A DNA stretch of 64,000 nucleotides from G963666935 sp963666935 (GTDB taxonomy: Bacteria > Bacillota > Clostridia > Christensenellales > CAG-138). Positions 8,066 to 14,938 of this stretch are shown here, in pieces (positions within the stretch are counted from its first letter, which is position 1; every line of letters begins with the position of its first letter). A program made the position numbers and the translations under genes. The notes under the pieces are model-generated. The model was not told the origin of the DNA. It searched no databases and saw nothing but the letters and a program-made list of their open reading frames with translations. The stretch is from assembly GCA_963666935.1 (NCBI GenBank), contig OY762936.1, positions 1,364,001 to 1,428,000 on the forward strand, given 5' to 3'.

Positions 8066-9346
8066 ATGTCTGGCATTACGGAACTTGTCAATCATATCCG
8101 GCTGCCGCGCTTTGTAAAAGCGCATCAGTACTTTCCGCACACCGAGCTGAGTCCGGAACAAATCATCTCCGTTCTGGATGAGGCGTTCGCCAAATCGGAA
8201 ATTGCAGGACGGATCAAGCCTGCTCAGCGCATCTGTATCACAGCCGGAAGCCGGGGCGTATCCAATATGCCACTGGTAACCAAGTATCTCGTGGATCGCA
8301 TCCGTGCTTTGGGCGCCCATCCTTTTCTGGTACCCGCCATGGGAAGCCATGGCGGCGCAAAAGCGGATGGACAGCGTGCCATATTGGAGAGTCTGGGCAT
8401 AGCTGAGGAAAGCATGGGCTGCCCAATCCTCTCCTCTATGGAAACGGTGGAAATTGACCGTACGGAAGATCTTTGTGTGCGGATCGATAAAAACGCCTAT
8501 GAAGCGGATGGCATCATCGTGCTCAACCGGGTGAAGGCGCATACGAGCTTTCAGGGACCATATGAAAGCGGCCTCATGAAGATGATGGCCATTGGTCTGG
8601 GCAAGCAGCACGGCGCCCATATTTGCCATGCGAAGGGGGATGACTTTATGTCTGCCCGAATTGCGGCAATCGGCAGCAGCGTCATTCAAAACGCCAATGT
8701 ACTTTTTGGCGTGGCCCTGATGGAGAACGCATATGAGCGCACCTATCGCGTGGAAGTGCTTCCGGCCGAACGCATTCCAGAGGAGGAGTCCAAGCTCCTT
8801 GCGGAGGCAAAGACCGCCATGGGCAGGCTATGGCTAGATACCTGCGATGTGTTGATTGTGCGGGAGCTGGGGAAGAACTTCAGCGGCGCCGGCATGGATC
8901 CCAATATAACGGGCCGCTGTGCCAATCCAAAGCTGAAGATGGGGATAGAAGCCCAGCGCATCGGCATTTTGGATATCAGCGAAGAATCTCACGGCAATGC
9001 CACAGGTATGGGCCGCGCGGACTTGGCGCCCCGGCGGTTTTTTGAAAAAATCAGCTTTGAGAACACCTATCCAAACTTTATTACCAGCTACGTGCCCTCT
9101 GCCTTCATGATGCCAATCATCGTGGATAGTGATGAGGAAGTGTTTAAAACCGCTGTGGCCAGCTGCCTGGATATCAATTATGAAAATCCCCGTGTCATCG
9201 TGATCCGCAACTCATTAGAAATTGAGGAGATTCTCGTTTCCGAAGCCATGGTGAAAGAGGTGGAGGGAAATTCCTGCCTTACTGTAAAGGGCGACCCTTT
9301 CTCTCTGAGCTTTGACAGGGAAGGGAATCTGATCACTGCATTTTGA
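8066..9346 (+). CDS. LarA-like enzyme (lactate racemase N-terminal domain / DUF2088 family), nickel-pincer dependent
   Basis: This 426-residue protein belongs to the family of lactate racemase LarA, whose members use a covalently lysine-bound nickel-pincer nucleotide for racemisation or epimerisation of 2-hydroxy acids. Candidate cofactor residues are His95 in AMGSHGGAK, His159 and Lys172 in KAHTSF...GLMKMMAIGLGK, and His182 just after; Lactobacillus LarA uses His108, His174, Lys184 and His200 in a similar order. The characteristic D-x-x-R substrate motif near residue 60 is replaced by GSRG, so the substrate is probably not lactate. Genes for the whole cofactor pathway (larE, larB, larC) lie at 10.4-13.3 kb and an NaAD-making NadD follows directly, which strongly supports the call. 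Confidence 0.82.
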   Translation: MSGITELVNHIRLPRFVKAHQYFPHTELSPEQIISVLDEAFAKSEIAGRIKPAQRICITAGSRGVSNMPLVTKYLVDRIRALGAHPFLVPAMGSHGGAKADGQRAILESLGIAEESMGCPILSSMETVEIDRTEDLCVRIDKNAYEADGIIVLNRVKAHTSFQGPYESGLMKMMAIGLGKQHGAHICHAKGDDFMSARIAAIGSSVIQNANVLFGVALMENAYERTYRVEVLPAERIPEEESKLLAEAKTAMGRLWLDTCDVLIVRELGKNFSGAGMDPNITGRCANPKLKMGIEAQRIGILDISEESHGNATGMGRADLAPRRFFEKISFENTYPNFITSYVPSAFMMPIIVDSDEEVFKTAVASCLDINYENPRVIVIRNSLEIEEILVSEAMVKEVEGNSCLTVKGDPFSLSFDREGNLITAF

Positions 9347-9387
9347 TTCAAACTAACGCGCATCCTTTATATGAAGGGAAGAAAAGC

Positions 9388-10362
9388 ATGGCCTCAACGG
9401 AACTCATTCGCCGCCTCGGTATTCTAGGCGGAACCTTCAATCCGCCACATGTCGCGCATTTGGCCATGGCTTGTGCCGTTAAAAAGGCCATGGGGCTTGA
9501 TTTGGTGCTTTTGATGACGGCCGGGGACCCGCCGCACAAGCTTTTGGAAGTGCCCGGCAAGGCACGCCATGCCATGGTTGCTTTGGCTGCCAAGTCCTAT
9601 GACGGCCTCTGCGCCAGCGACATCGAGCTTTCTCGTTCGGGCAGAAGCTATACGGTGGATACATTGCGATATTTAAAGGAACAGTATCCAGACACGCGCC
9701 TTTTCTATATCATAGGCGGAGATATGCTGGAGGGCCTTTCTTATTGGCGTAGGGCGGCGGAGATCTTCCAATTGGCTGAAATTGTGGCCGTACCCCGCCG
9801 GGGAGCGCTGTGGGTGGATGAGGCGGTGACACACCTTAAGGAGCGCTGCGGTGCAATGCTGACCCTTCTGCCCGATGCCGTGGAGGATGTTTCCTCAACG
9901 CAGGTGCGTGCGCTTGTCCGTGACGCTCTTCCGGTGGGTCATGTGCTTTTGCCCGCCGTGGAGGCGTACATTTATGAACAGGGATTTTATTTCCCGCCGG
10001 GAATCCGATCCATCCAAAACGAGGTACGCGCCGCGCTGACCCAGCACGAATACATACATGCTATGCGCGTGGTTCAAACAGCGGTAAGGCTTGCAGCTCG
10101 CCATAGCATCGACGGTCCGCAGACTCGTCTTGCCGCGCTCCTTTATGCCAAAGAGCCGGGGGAAGCGGCAGCGGAAAAAGCGTTTGCGGAAAACAAATAC
10201 GGCACCGCGGATGAAACCGCAATGCCGTATCATGAACTTTATCAGTTGGTCCGTCTTGCAGATATGGTCGAACCCGGCCGGAATTATCCGGGTGTGGAAG
10301 CGCTCCGGGCGCTGGCGGATACGGATCTGAACGCCGCATTGAAACTGGTGCTCCAATCCTGA
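9388..10362 (+). CDS. nadD: Nicotinate-nucleotide adenylyltransferase (NadD) fused to a degenerate YqeK-like domain
   Basis: Residues 1 to about 200 form a NadD nucleotidyltransferase: the GGTFNPPHVAH motif near residues 14-24, a DTLRYLKEQYP segment, IGGDMLEGLSYWRRA, and the C-terminal DVSSTQVRALV (the family ISSTxIR). NadD converts nicotinate mononucleotide and ATP to nicotinate adenine dinucleotide (NaAD). From about residue 205 the protein resembles YqeK, normally a separate HD-domain dinucleotide hydrolase often next to nadD: it keeps HEYIHAMRV and the closing LADMVEPGRNYPGVEALRALA. The metal-binding HD (usually LLHD) is lost (LAALLYAKEP) and the centre is deleted, so this half is probably inactive. 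ATG 9388 has GAAGGGA upstream. The gene is the last of the LarA-like operon; its product is the substrate of LarB. Confidence 0.85.
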   Translation: MASTELIRRLGILGGTFNPPHVAHLAMACAVKKAMGLDLVLLMTAGDPPHKLLEVPGKARHAMVALAAKSYDGLCASDIELSRSGRSYTVDTLRYLKEQYPDTRLFYIIGGDMLEGLSYWRRAAEIFQLAEIVAVPRRGALWVDEAVTHLKERCGAMLTLLPDAVEDVSSTQVRALVRDALPVGHVLLPAVEAYIYEQGFYFPPGIRSIQNEVRAALTQHEYIHAMRVVQTAVRLAARHSIDGPQTRLAALLYAKEPGEAAAEKAFAENKYGTADETAMPYHELYQLVRLADMVEPGRNYPGVEALRALADTDLNAALKLVLQS

Positions 10363-10382
10363 TTTACCATGCATACCGATTT

Positions 10383-10416
10383 GAACGCCACTTTTGCAGG
10401 CGTTCTGTTTTATTTT
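10383..10416 (+). terminator. Intrinsic terminator between converging operons
   Basis: A stem GAACGCC/GGCGTTC (10383-10389 with 10399-10405) is followed by TGTTTTATTTT. It ends the rightward LarA/NadD operon and runs into the stop codon of the converging larC gene. Confidence 0.7.
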
Positions 10417-11771
10417 GCGTTTATCAAATCTATCGCTTCCGCAAAGGAGCAATTCTGATCCAAAGCGATTTTTGCGATATCCTCATATTCGAGCTTTTCC
10501 CGCTTCACGCCCCAGCCTGATACCTCTTTGATCCGTGCGGAACCGTATGCGGTCTCAATAACGCGCTCTCTGCGCGCAAGCGTATACCGCCTGCAAACGT
10601 ATTCCCGCACCCCCAGCGTGGTGGTATGGCGGAAGATCAGCTGCACTATGGCGTCTTGGTGCTCGTGGCGGCACATACAGGTCAGCATCACGGCGGGCCG
10701 GTTTTTCTTCATTCCAATGGCGGTGGTGTATACGTCCAGCGCGCCGGCCTCGAAGAGACGTTCCTGAGCAAAGCCAATGGCCTCCGGCGTCATGTCGTCC
10801 AGATTGCAGCACAGCTCAACAATTTCATCGCCTTTGCTGTCATTTTCACCTAAGAGGGCGCGAATGCAGTTTGCTGCCTTAAAGTCCTTTGTCCCAAAAC
10901 CGTAGCCAATCTGCGCAACCCGCATCACTGGCATCACGCCGAATTTGGAAGCGAAGTGCTTAACGAGCGCTGCGCCCGTAGGCGTACATAGTTCTCCTTT
11001 GATGGCGCCACCGTAAGTGGGGATGCCGCGCAAAATATTGGCTGTGGCTGGCGCAGGCACCGGTAAAATCCCGTGGGCGCAGTATACATGTCCACTTCCC
11101 ACATGGATGGGGGAAGAAAGAATCCGATCCGGCGCAAGCTCTTCCATCAGTAGGCAAACGCCAACGATATCCGCAACAGCGTCCAGCGCACCAACTTCAT
11201 GGAAGTGCACCTGATCTACAGGCTTCCCGTGTACTTCGCTTTCCGCTTGTGCAATCAAGCCATATACAGCCAGTACGTCCTTCTTTGCTTGATCGGAGAT
11301 CGCCAAATGCGAAATTATATGGCTTATTTCCTGCATCCCGGAATGATGGTGCTCGTGCCCGTGGTCGTGGTCATGTTCGTGGGCATGCCCATGTTCGTGT
11401 CCGTGATCGTGGTCGTGTCCGTGATCGTGGTCGTGTCCGTGATCGTGGTCGTGTCCGTGATCGTGTTCGTGGTCGTGGTCGTGTCCGTGATCGTGTTCGT
11501 GATCGTGTTCGTGGTCGTGTTCGTGCGCATGGCTATGTTCATGCCCATGCACATCAAGACTTTCTTCTTCCATCCCATGCACCGTAACGGTCACGTGTGT
11601 GCCGGTGATGCCGCATTTCTCGGAAGGTTCCGCTTTTACCGCAACGCTGGGAATGTTCAAGGCGTTCAGTTTGCGAATAAAGCCTTCCGGATCAGGATGC
11701 AGTTCCAGCAATGCGGCCATGAGCATATCGCCCGCCGCACCCATATTACATTCAAGGTATAAAGTCTTCAT
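10410..11771 (-). CDS. larC: Nickel-pincer cofactor biosynthesis protein LarC (nickel insertase), with histidine-rich insert
   Basis: LarC inserts Ni(II) into the bisthiocarboxylated pyridinium mononucleotide in a CTP-dependent cyclometallation, the last step of nickel-pincer synthesis. The N-terminus MKTLYLECNMGAAGDMLMAA is typical of the family. At 453 residues this is a full-length protein in one frame, whereas in Lactobacillus plantarum LarC is made by programmed frameshifting from two frames. Residues 75-143 are a low-complexity run of His with Asp, Glu and Gly (about half histidine), encoded by near-perfect DNA repeats; such tracts store or chelate nickel in nickel chaperones. larC overlaps the end of larB by 4 bases (ATGA) and is the last gene of the leftward larE-larB-larC operon. 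Confidence 0.93.
   Translation of the reverse strand: MKTLYLECNMGAAGDMLMAALLELHPDPEGFIRKLNALNIPSVAVKAEPSEKCGITGTHVTVTVHGMEEESLDVHGHEHSHAHEHDHEHDHEHDHGHDHDHEHDHGHDHDHGHDHDHGHDHDHGHEHGHAHEHDHDHGHEHHHSGMQEISHIISHLAISDQAKKDVLAVYGLIAQAESEVHGKPVDQVHFHEVGALDAVADIVGVCLLMEELAPDRILSSPIHVGSGHVYCAHGILPVPAPATANILRGIPTYGGAIKGELCTPTGAALVKHFASKFGVMPVMRVAQIGYGFGTKDFKAANCIRALLGENDSKGDEIVELCCNLDDMTPEAIGFAQERLFEAGALDVYTTAIGMKKNRPAVMLTCMCRHEHQDAIVQLIFRHTTTLGVREYVCRRYTLARRERVIETAYGSARIKEVSGWGVKREKLEYEDIAKIALDQNCSFAEAIDLINAK
11343..11549 (-). repeat. Low-complexity repeat encoding the His-rich tract of LarC
   Basis: Plus-strand positions 11401-11454 are three perfect copies of an 18-base unit (CCGTGATCGTGGTCGTGT), and the flanks to 11343 and 11549 are shorter degenerate units of the same kind. 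On the coding strand they read as alternating His and Asp/Glu/Gly codons. Such repeats readily gain or lose units by slippage, so the tract length may vary between strains. It is coding sequence and not a CRISPR array. Confidence 0.9.
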
Positions 11772-12526
11772 TTTGTCCCCTCCATATGATTGATCATGCT
11801 TGCCAGATATCCGGCCCCGAAGCCGTTGTCAATGTTGACCACGCTTACCCCGCTGGCGCAGGAATTAAGCATGGAAAGCAGCGCGGAAAGTCCTCCGAAA
11901 GAAGCGCCATAGCCGACGCTGGTGGGCACGGCGATCACGGGGCAGTCCGCAAGGCCCCCGATTACGCTGGCAAGTGCGCCCTCCATGCCTGCAATGGCGA
12001 TGATGACCCGGGCGCTCATGACGTCCTCCATGTATGCGAGCAGCCTGTGCATGCCCGCTACGCCCACATCGTAAAGCCGGGTCACGGAATTGCCCAATGC
12101 TTCGGCGGTAAGCGCTGCCTCTTCGGCCACCGGCATATCGCTGGTGCCACCCGTTGCCACGACGATCTTTCCGAAGCCATCCGGCTTGGGCATTTCGCCT
12201 ACGATCCCAATGTGGCTCAGCTCGTCGTATTTGAGCGGGAGATCTTCTTTCAGGCTCTGTGCGGCCTGTGGGGAGAGGCGGGTGATCAAAATCGTGCGCT
12301 GCCCGCGCTCTAATATGGTGGAGGCGATTTTACGCATCTGTTCCGGCGTCTTGCTTGCGCCGTAAACCACTTCGGCCGCGCCCTGACGCAGGCTTCTATG
12401 GTGATCCAGCTTCGCAAAGCCCAAGTCTTCAAAAGGCTCCATCTTCAGTTTCAGCACTGCTTCTTCCACTGTCATGGACTGGTTTGCCACCAGTTCCAAC
12501 AACTGCCTGATTTCTTGTTTTCCCAT
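11768..12526 (-). CDS. larB: Nickel-pincer cofactor biosynthesis protein LarB
   Basis: LarB carboxylates the pyridine ring of nicotinate adenine dinucleotide and releases AMP, giving pyridinium-3,5-biscarboxylate mononucleotide, the first step of nickel-pincer synthesis. The 252-residue length fits the family. The C-terminal two thirds show the PurE-like fold: VVYGASKTPEQM, IVVATGGTSDMPVAEEAALTA, DVGVAGMHRLLAY, IAIAGMEGALASVIGGLA and VAVPTSVGYGASFGG-type loops. The N-terminal part is a helical extension. It lies 3 bases after larE and overlaps larC by ATGA, forming one tightly coupled operon. Confidence 0.93.
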   Translation of the reverse strand: MGKQEIRQLLELVANQSMTVEEAVLKLKMEPFEDLGFAKLDHHRSLRQGAAEVVYGASKTPEQMRKIASTILERGQRTILITRLSPQAAQSLKEDLPLKYDELSHIGIVGEMPKPDGFGKIVVATGGTSDMPVAEEAALTAEALGNSVTRLYDVGVAGMHRLLAYMEDVMSARVIIAIAGMEGALASVIGGLADCPVIAVPTSVGYGASFGGLSALLSMLNSCASGVSVVNIDNGFGAGYLASMINHMEGTK

Positions 12527-12529
12527 CGG

Positions 12530-13270
12530 TTACCTCCCAGCCAAATCTAAAAAAATCATATTGAAATATGGCGCAATGCCGCGGCGGATCTCCTCGCGCA
12601 GTTCGACCGCTTTTGTCATTTGCGTTGGCAGAAACTGCAGTCGCGCCGCATCCCCGTATATCCGGACGCGGAAATCCGAAAATCCAAATGAGAACAGAAC
12701 GTTTTCCGAAGCCTCCACCTGCTGCAGCAGCTCCGCCGTAATGGGTCTGCCAGTGGGGATCCGTGTGGCAAGGCAGGCATAGGCCGGCTTGTCCCATGTG
12801 AAGAGCCCGGCCTCTTTGGACAGCCGCCGTATTTCGTCCTTGGTTAATCCGCATTCCCGCAGGGGAGAGCGTACCGAAAGCTCATTAAGCGCCCGAATGC
12901 CCGGCCTGTCGCTGGCGTCGTCGGAGGCGTTTGTGCCGTCGATCAGCAAAGGATACCCATCCTTAACGGCCTGCTCCCGCAATGCGCCAAACAGCGCCCG
13001 TTTGCAGTAATAACACCGATCTGTGGAGTTGGCCGCAATGGCGGGAGAAAGGGCGTCCCGTTCTAATATCGTGAGTTCTACACCCAGCTGTTTTGCCAGC
13101 CGCAGCGCATCCTCCAGCTCAAACTGAGGCTGGAAAGCGGTTTTAACGTAATAGGGCCGAATATCCGCGCCGCATTGTAGCCCGGCATACAGCAGATAGG
13201 CGGAATCCGTTCCGCCGGAAAAAGCCAGTGCGGCACGTTTGTTCTCATGGAAAAAAGCCCAAAGTGTCAT
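12530..13270 (-). CDS. larE: Nickel-pincer cofactor biosynthesis protein LarE (sulfur insertase), probable Fe-S type
   Basis: LarE activates the biscarboxylate mononucleotide with ATP and replaces carboxylate oxygen by sulfur to give thiocarboxylates. The 246-residue protein has the PP-loop SGGTDS at residues 18-23 and the conserved DGTNASDD near residue 111. Three cysteines stand out: Cys86 and Cys89 (RCYYCK) and Cys166 (YACLATR). Lactobacillus LarE sacrifices one cysteine sulfur per turnover, while a group of homologs instead carries three cysteines that hold a [4Fe-4S] cluster; the CxxC plus C pattern here fits that second group and also recalls TtuA-type thiolases. It is first in the leftward operon, with a promoter at 13495-13523 and a structured leader. 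Confidence 0.92.
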   Translation of the reverse strand: MTLWAFFHENKRAALAFSGGTDSAYLLYAGLQCGADIRPYYVKTAFQPQFELEDALRLAKQLGVELTILERDALSPAIAANSTDRCYYCKRALFGALREQAVKDGYPLLIDGTNASDDASDRPGIRALNELSVRSPLRECGLTKDEIRRLSKEAGLFTWDKPAYACLATRIPTGRPITAELLQQVEASENVLFSFGFSDFRVRIYGDAARLQFLPTQMTKAVELREEIRRGIAPYFNMIFLDLAGR

Positions 13271-13339
13271 AGATTAATTTCCTCTCTAATAATCCTGTGA
13301 CTTTAATGTTTCATATGAGTGTGCCCATCATACGCCTTA

Positions 13340-13487
13340 CACCAAAGCTCTCATAAAAAAAGTGCCATAAGGAGCTGCTGGCTTCAGCCGGCACAATCAC
13401 CTTCTTGGCAACAAATCATTAAAATAATATTGTTTAAAACCTAGATATCGCGGCACTTTTGCGCCAAAGCCGCATCTTCTGATGCAG
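13340..13487 (-). promoter_or_regulatory. Structured 5' leader of larEBC, candidate riboswitch or attenuator
   Basis: The transcript from the promoter at 13495-13523 has about 215 untranslated bases before larE. It contains a hairpin GCATC-AGAA-GATGC (13472-13485), a strand AAAAGTGCC (13452-13460) that can pair perfectly over 9 bases with GGCACTTTT (13358-13366), and a second GTGCC (13390-13394) that competes for the same GGCAC. The shared 3' strand runs into seven U residues (13355-13361), so one pairing forms a terminator-like stem. This mutually exclusive arrangement is typical of a regulated terminator. It does not fit any known riboswitch consensus that I can recall, including NiCo, cobalamin, Moco and T-box. 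A nickel or pincer-cofactor ligand is inference. Confidence 0.4.
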
Positions 13488-13494
13488 TTTCATT

Positions 13495-13523
13495 ATTATA
13501 TCAAAGAAATTTCCTTAGTACAA
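13495..13523 (-). promoter_or_regulatory. Sigma-A promoter of larEBC
   Basis: On the minus strand TTGTAC (13518-13523) and a perfect TATAAT (13495-13500) are 17 bases apart. Transcription would begin near 13487, giving a long leader before larE at 13270. Confidence 0.75.
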
Positions 13524-13617
13524 GGCCGGAATTCCAAAAAAATTAAGAATATCCGACAATTCTTTTACATTGGATTCAGTTGCCGTGGCCAACTCAAAAA
13601 AACGGAGAAAAGAGCTT

Positions 13618-13643
13618 CTGCGCCGTTCGGCCGAACGGCGCAG
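13618..13643. terminator. Perfect 26-base palindrome, probable terminator of the Cys-rich peptide gene
   Basis: The sequence is self-complementary over all 26 bases (centre TTCGGCCGAA). On the minus strand it is followed by a partly T-rich stretch (AAGCTCTTTTCTCC), 57 bases past the stop of the small Cys-rich gene at 13700-13789. It could also act as a binding site for a dimeric regulator. No other perfect palindrome of this length was noticed. Confidence 0.55.
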
Positions 13644-13699
13644 ATATAATTAAGATGATTGTATCGTTACATTTTCAGAAAATAACGTACTTATCTACA

Positions 13700-13789
13700 T
13701 TAACCGCAGCAGATAGGTCCGCAGCAGCAACGCCAGCAACGGCAACCGGGATCCCAAACCAAACCGCAACGACAACGCCTACAGCACAT
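13700..13789 (-). CDS. Tiny cysteine-rich peptide (29 residues, 11 Cys)
   Basis: An ATG at 13789 on the minus strand has AAGGAG 8-9 bases upstream and opens 29 codons ending at TAA 13700. The peptide begins MCCRRCRCGLVWDPGCRC and ends with CCGPICCG; 11 of 29 residues are cysteine and 5 are arginine. CxC and CC pairs like these bind soft metals or form dense disulfides, as in metallothionein-like and some spore-associated peptides. A palindromic terminator follows at 13618-13643 and larE lies downstream on the same strand. The ribosome binding site plus terminator support a real gene; no family is recognised. Confidence 0.5.
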   Translation of the reverse strand: MCCRRCRCGLVWDPGCRCWRCCCGPICCG

Positions 13790-14019
13790 ACTCACATCTC
13801 CTTTCTTAAGGGGTTAATACATAATATGGCGATTCTTGCGATTTTGCTTATTTTAATTCCAGCCGCCTTTTACGCACAACGCACATCGGTGCAAAACGTG
13901 TGGGGGGAAGGAATCGCATCTGGCCTAGAAACGACATAGCAAGCACACGTCATAAATTAATATAATCAATAATATAATTAATATTAATAATAAAAACATT
14001 AAATATATCAATTATTGTG

Positions 14020-14048
14020 TTGACATTATTACTTAACGCGTGTATATT
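14020..14048 (+). promoter_or_regulatory. Sigma-A promoter of the yvl-like operon
   Basis: TTGACA (14020-14025) and TATATT (14043-14048) with a 17-base spacer, in an AT-rich stretch, 32 bases before the DUF2089 gene. Confidence 0.8.
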
Positions 14049-14079
14049 AAAGATACAAAAAATTCTTAGGCGGTGCAGT

Positions 14080-14469
14080 ATGAAATATAAAGCTCCGGGA
14101 AAATGCCCTGTATGTGGTGAAAGGCTTTCCATTACAAAACTTAGCTGTCCCAAATGCACGTCGTCCATTGAGGGCGATTTTCAGCCGTGTGAATTTTGCC
14201 GCCTTCCGGAAGAGGACCTTGAGTTCGTGAAGGTGTTCATTAAATGCCGCGGCAATATCAAGGATGTTGAAAAAGAACTTGGAATTTCATATCCCACGGT
14301 TCGTGGGAAACTGGATGCGGTGATTCGCAGCCTCGGCTTTGAGGTTTCCGCAAAAGAAGCGATGCAGGAACGGGAAATCAAGGATACTGCCAGAAACGAA
14401 ATTCTGGACTGTCTCTCAAAAGGCGAAATCACGGCCAAAGAAGCGACAGAAAAGCTAAAAAATCTATAA
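14080..14469 (+). CDS. DUF2089 family zinc-ribbon/HTH protein
   Basis: This 129-residue protein has an N-terminal zinc ribbon made of CPVCGE and CPKC pairs plus CEFC (residues about 9-47), followed by a helix-turn-helix-like region (DVEKELGISYPTVRGKLDAV) and a C-terminal short helical tail with GEITAKEATEKLKNL. DUF2089 proteins are small presumed DNA-binding regulators at the head of operons with SHOCT-like and YvlB/YvlD proteins. The start is ATG 14080, after AGGCGG and the promoter at 14020-14048. The C-terminal motif is the same helical hairpin found at the N-terminus of the next protein, which suggests that the two interact. Confidence 0.85.
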   Translation: MKYKAPGKCPVCGERLSITKLSCPKCTSSIEGDFQPCEFCRLPEEDLEFVKVFIKCRGNIKDVEKELGISYPTVRGKLDAVIRSLGFEVSAKEAMQEREIKDTARNEILDCLSKGEITAKEATEKLKNL

Positions 14470-14487
14470 TTCATGGGGGACAAAAAA

Positions 14488-14934
14488 ATGAATGAGCAGC
14501 TAAAAATTCTGGAAATGATTCAAAATGGTCAAATCACCGCGGCGGAGGGTCTGGAGCTTCTGGATGCGCTCAAGGCAAACGGCGGGGCTTCCTCCTGGGA
14601 AACCGGCGTAGCTCCTTCTGTCGCTGCCAGGTCAAAGTACAAGTTCTTCAAAATCAAGGTAACGTCTGACAACAAGTCCGTGAACGTCAATGTGAATATT
14701 CCCATTCGACTGCTGACGACAATCGGCGAAGTCGCAGGCAAGGTAAACGCTTTTATCCCACAAGATGCTAGGGCGCAGATGGAAGCTAAAGGCGTCGATA
14801 TCTCCAGCATCGATTATGGCAAGATTATTGAAGAAGTGTTGGACGGCACGCTGGACGATCCCAGCATCATCGATGTGGAAGCCTGGGATGAAGAGCACAA
14901 TGCGATGGTCTATGTGAAGATCTATGTGGAATAA
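14488..14934 (+). CDS. SHOCT-like/YvlB-type N-terminal domain protein
   Basis: This 148-residue protein starts with a SHOCT-like helical hairpin (EQLKILEMIQNGQITAAEGLELLDAL), as in YvlB-type proteins. It is followed by a beta-rich region (FKIKVTSDNKSVNVNVNIP) and an acidic C-terminal part that ends in alternating strands (VYVKIYVE). ATG 14488 is preferred over 14473 because GGGGGA lies 7 bases upstream. It is the second gene of the operon with the DUF2089 regulator and the YvlD-like membrane protein, a set associated in Firmicutes with envelope-stress control. Its own activity is unknown. Confidence 0.75.
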   Translation: MNEQLKILEMIQNGQITAAEGLELLDALKANGGASSWETGVAPSVAARSKYKFFKIKVTSDNKSVNVNVNIPIRLLTTIGEVAGKVNAFIPQDARAQMEAKGVDISSIDYGKIIEEVLDGTLDDPSIIDVEAWDEEHNAMVYVKIYVE

Positions 14935-14938
14935 GAGT

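Noticed and set aside
11401..11454. Regular 18-base repeats that could suggest a CRISPR array
   Set aside because: There are no spacers, the unit is too short, and the repeat is in-frame coding sequence of larC.
11199..11762. Open frames opposite larC, including Val/Ser- and Arg/Gly-rich repeats
   Set aside because: They are the reverse reading of the His-codon repeat and have no start signals.
13351..13419. Minus-strand mini-frame in the larE leader, starting MICCQEGDCAG, with an in-frame TGA that would give a C-x-x-U selenocysteine motif
   Set aside because: No ribosome binding site or clear SECIS-like loop was seen, and the same bases take part in the leader RNA pairings; the RNA explanation is preferred.
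13580..13939. Plus-strand frame of 119 codons, ending in a short hydrophobic segment (from ATG 13826)
   Set aside because: It overlaps the minus-strand Cys-rich gene and its palindrome, has no good ribosome binding site and no protein-like composition at its N-terminus.
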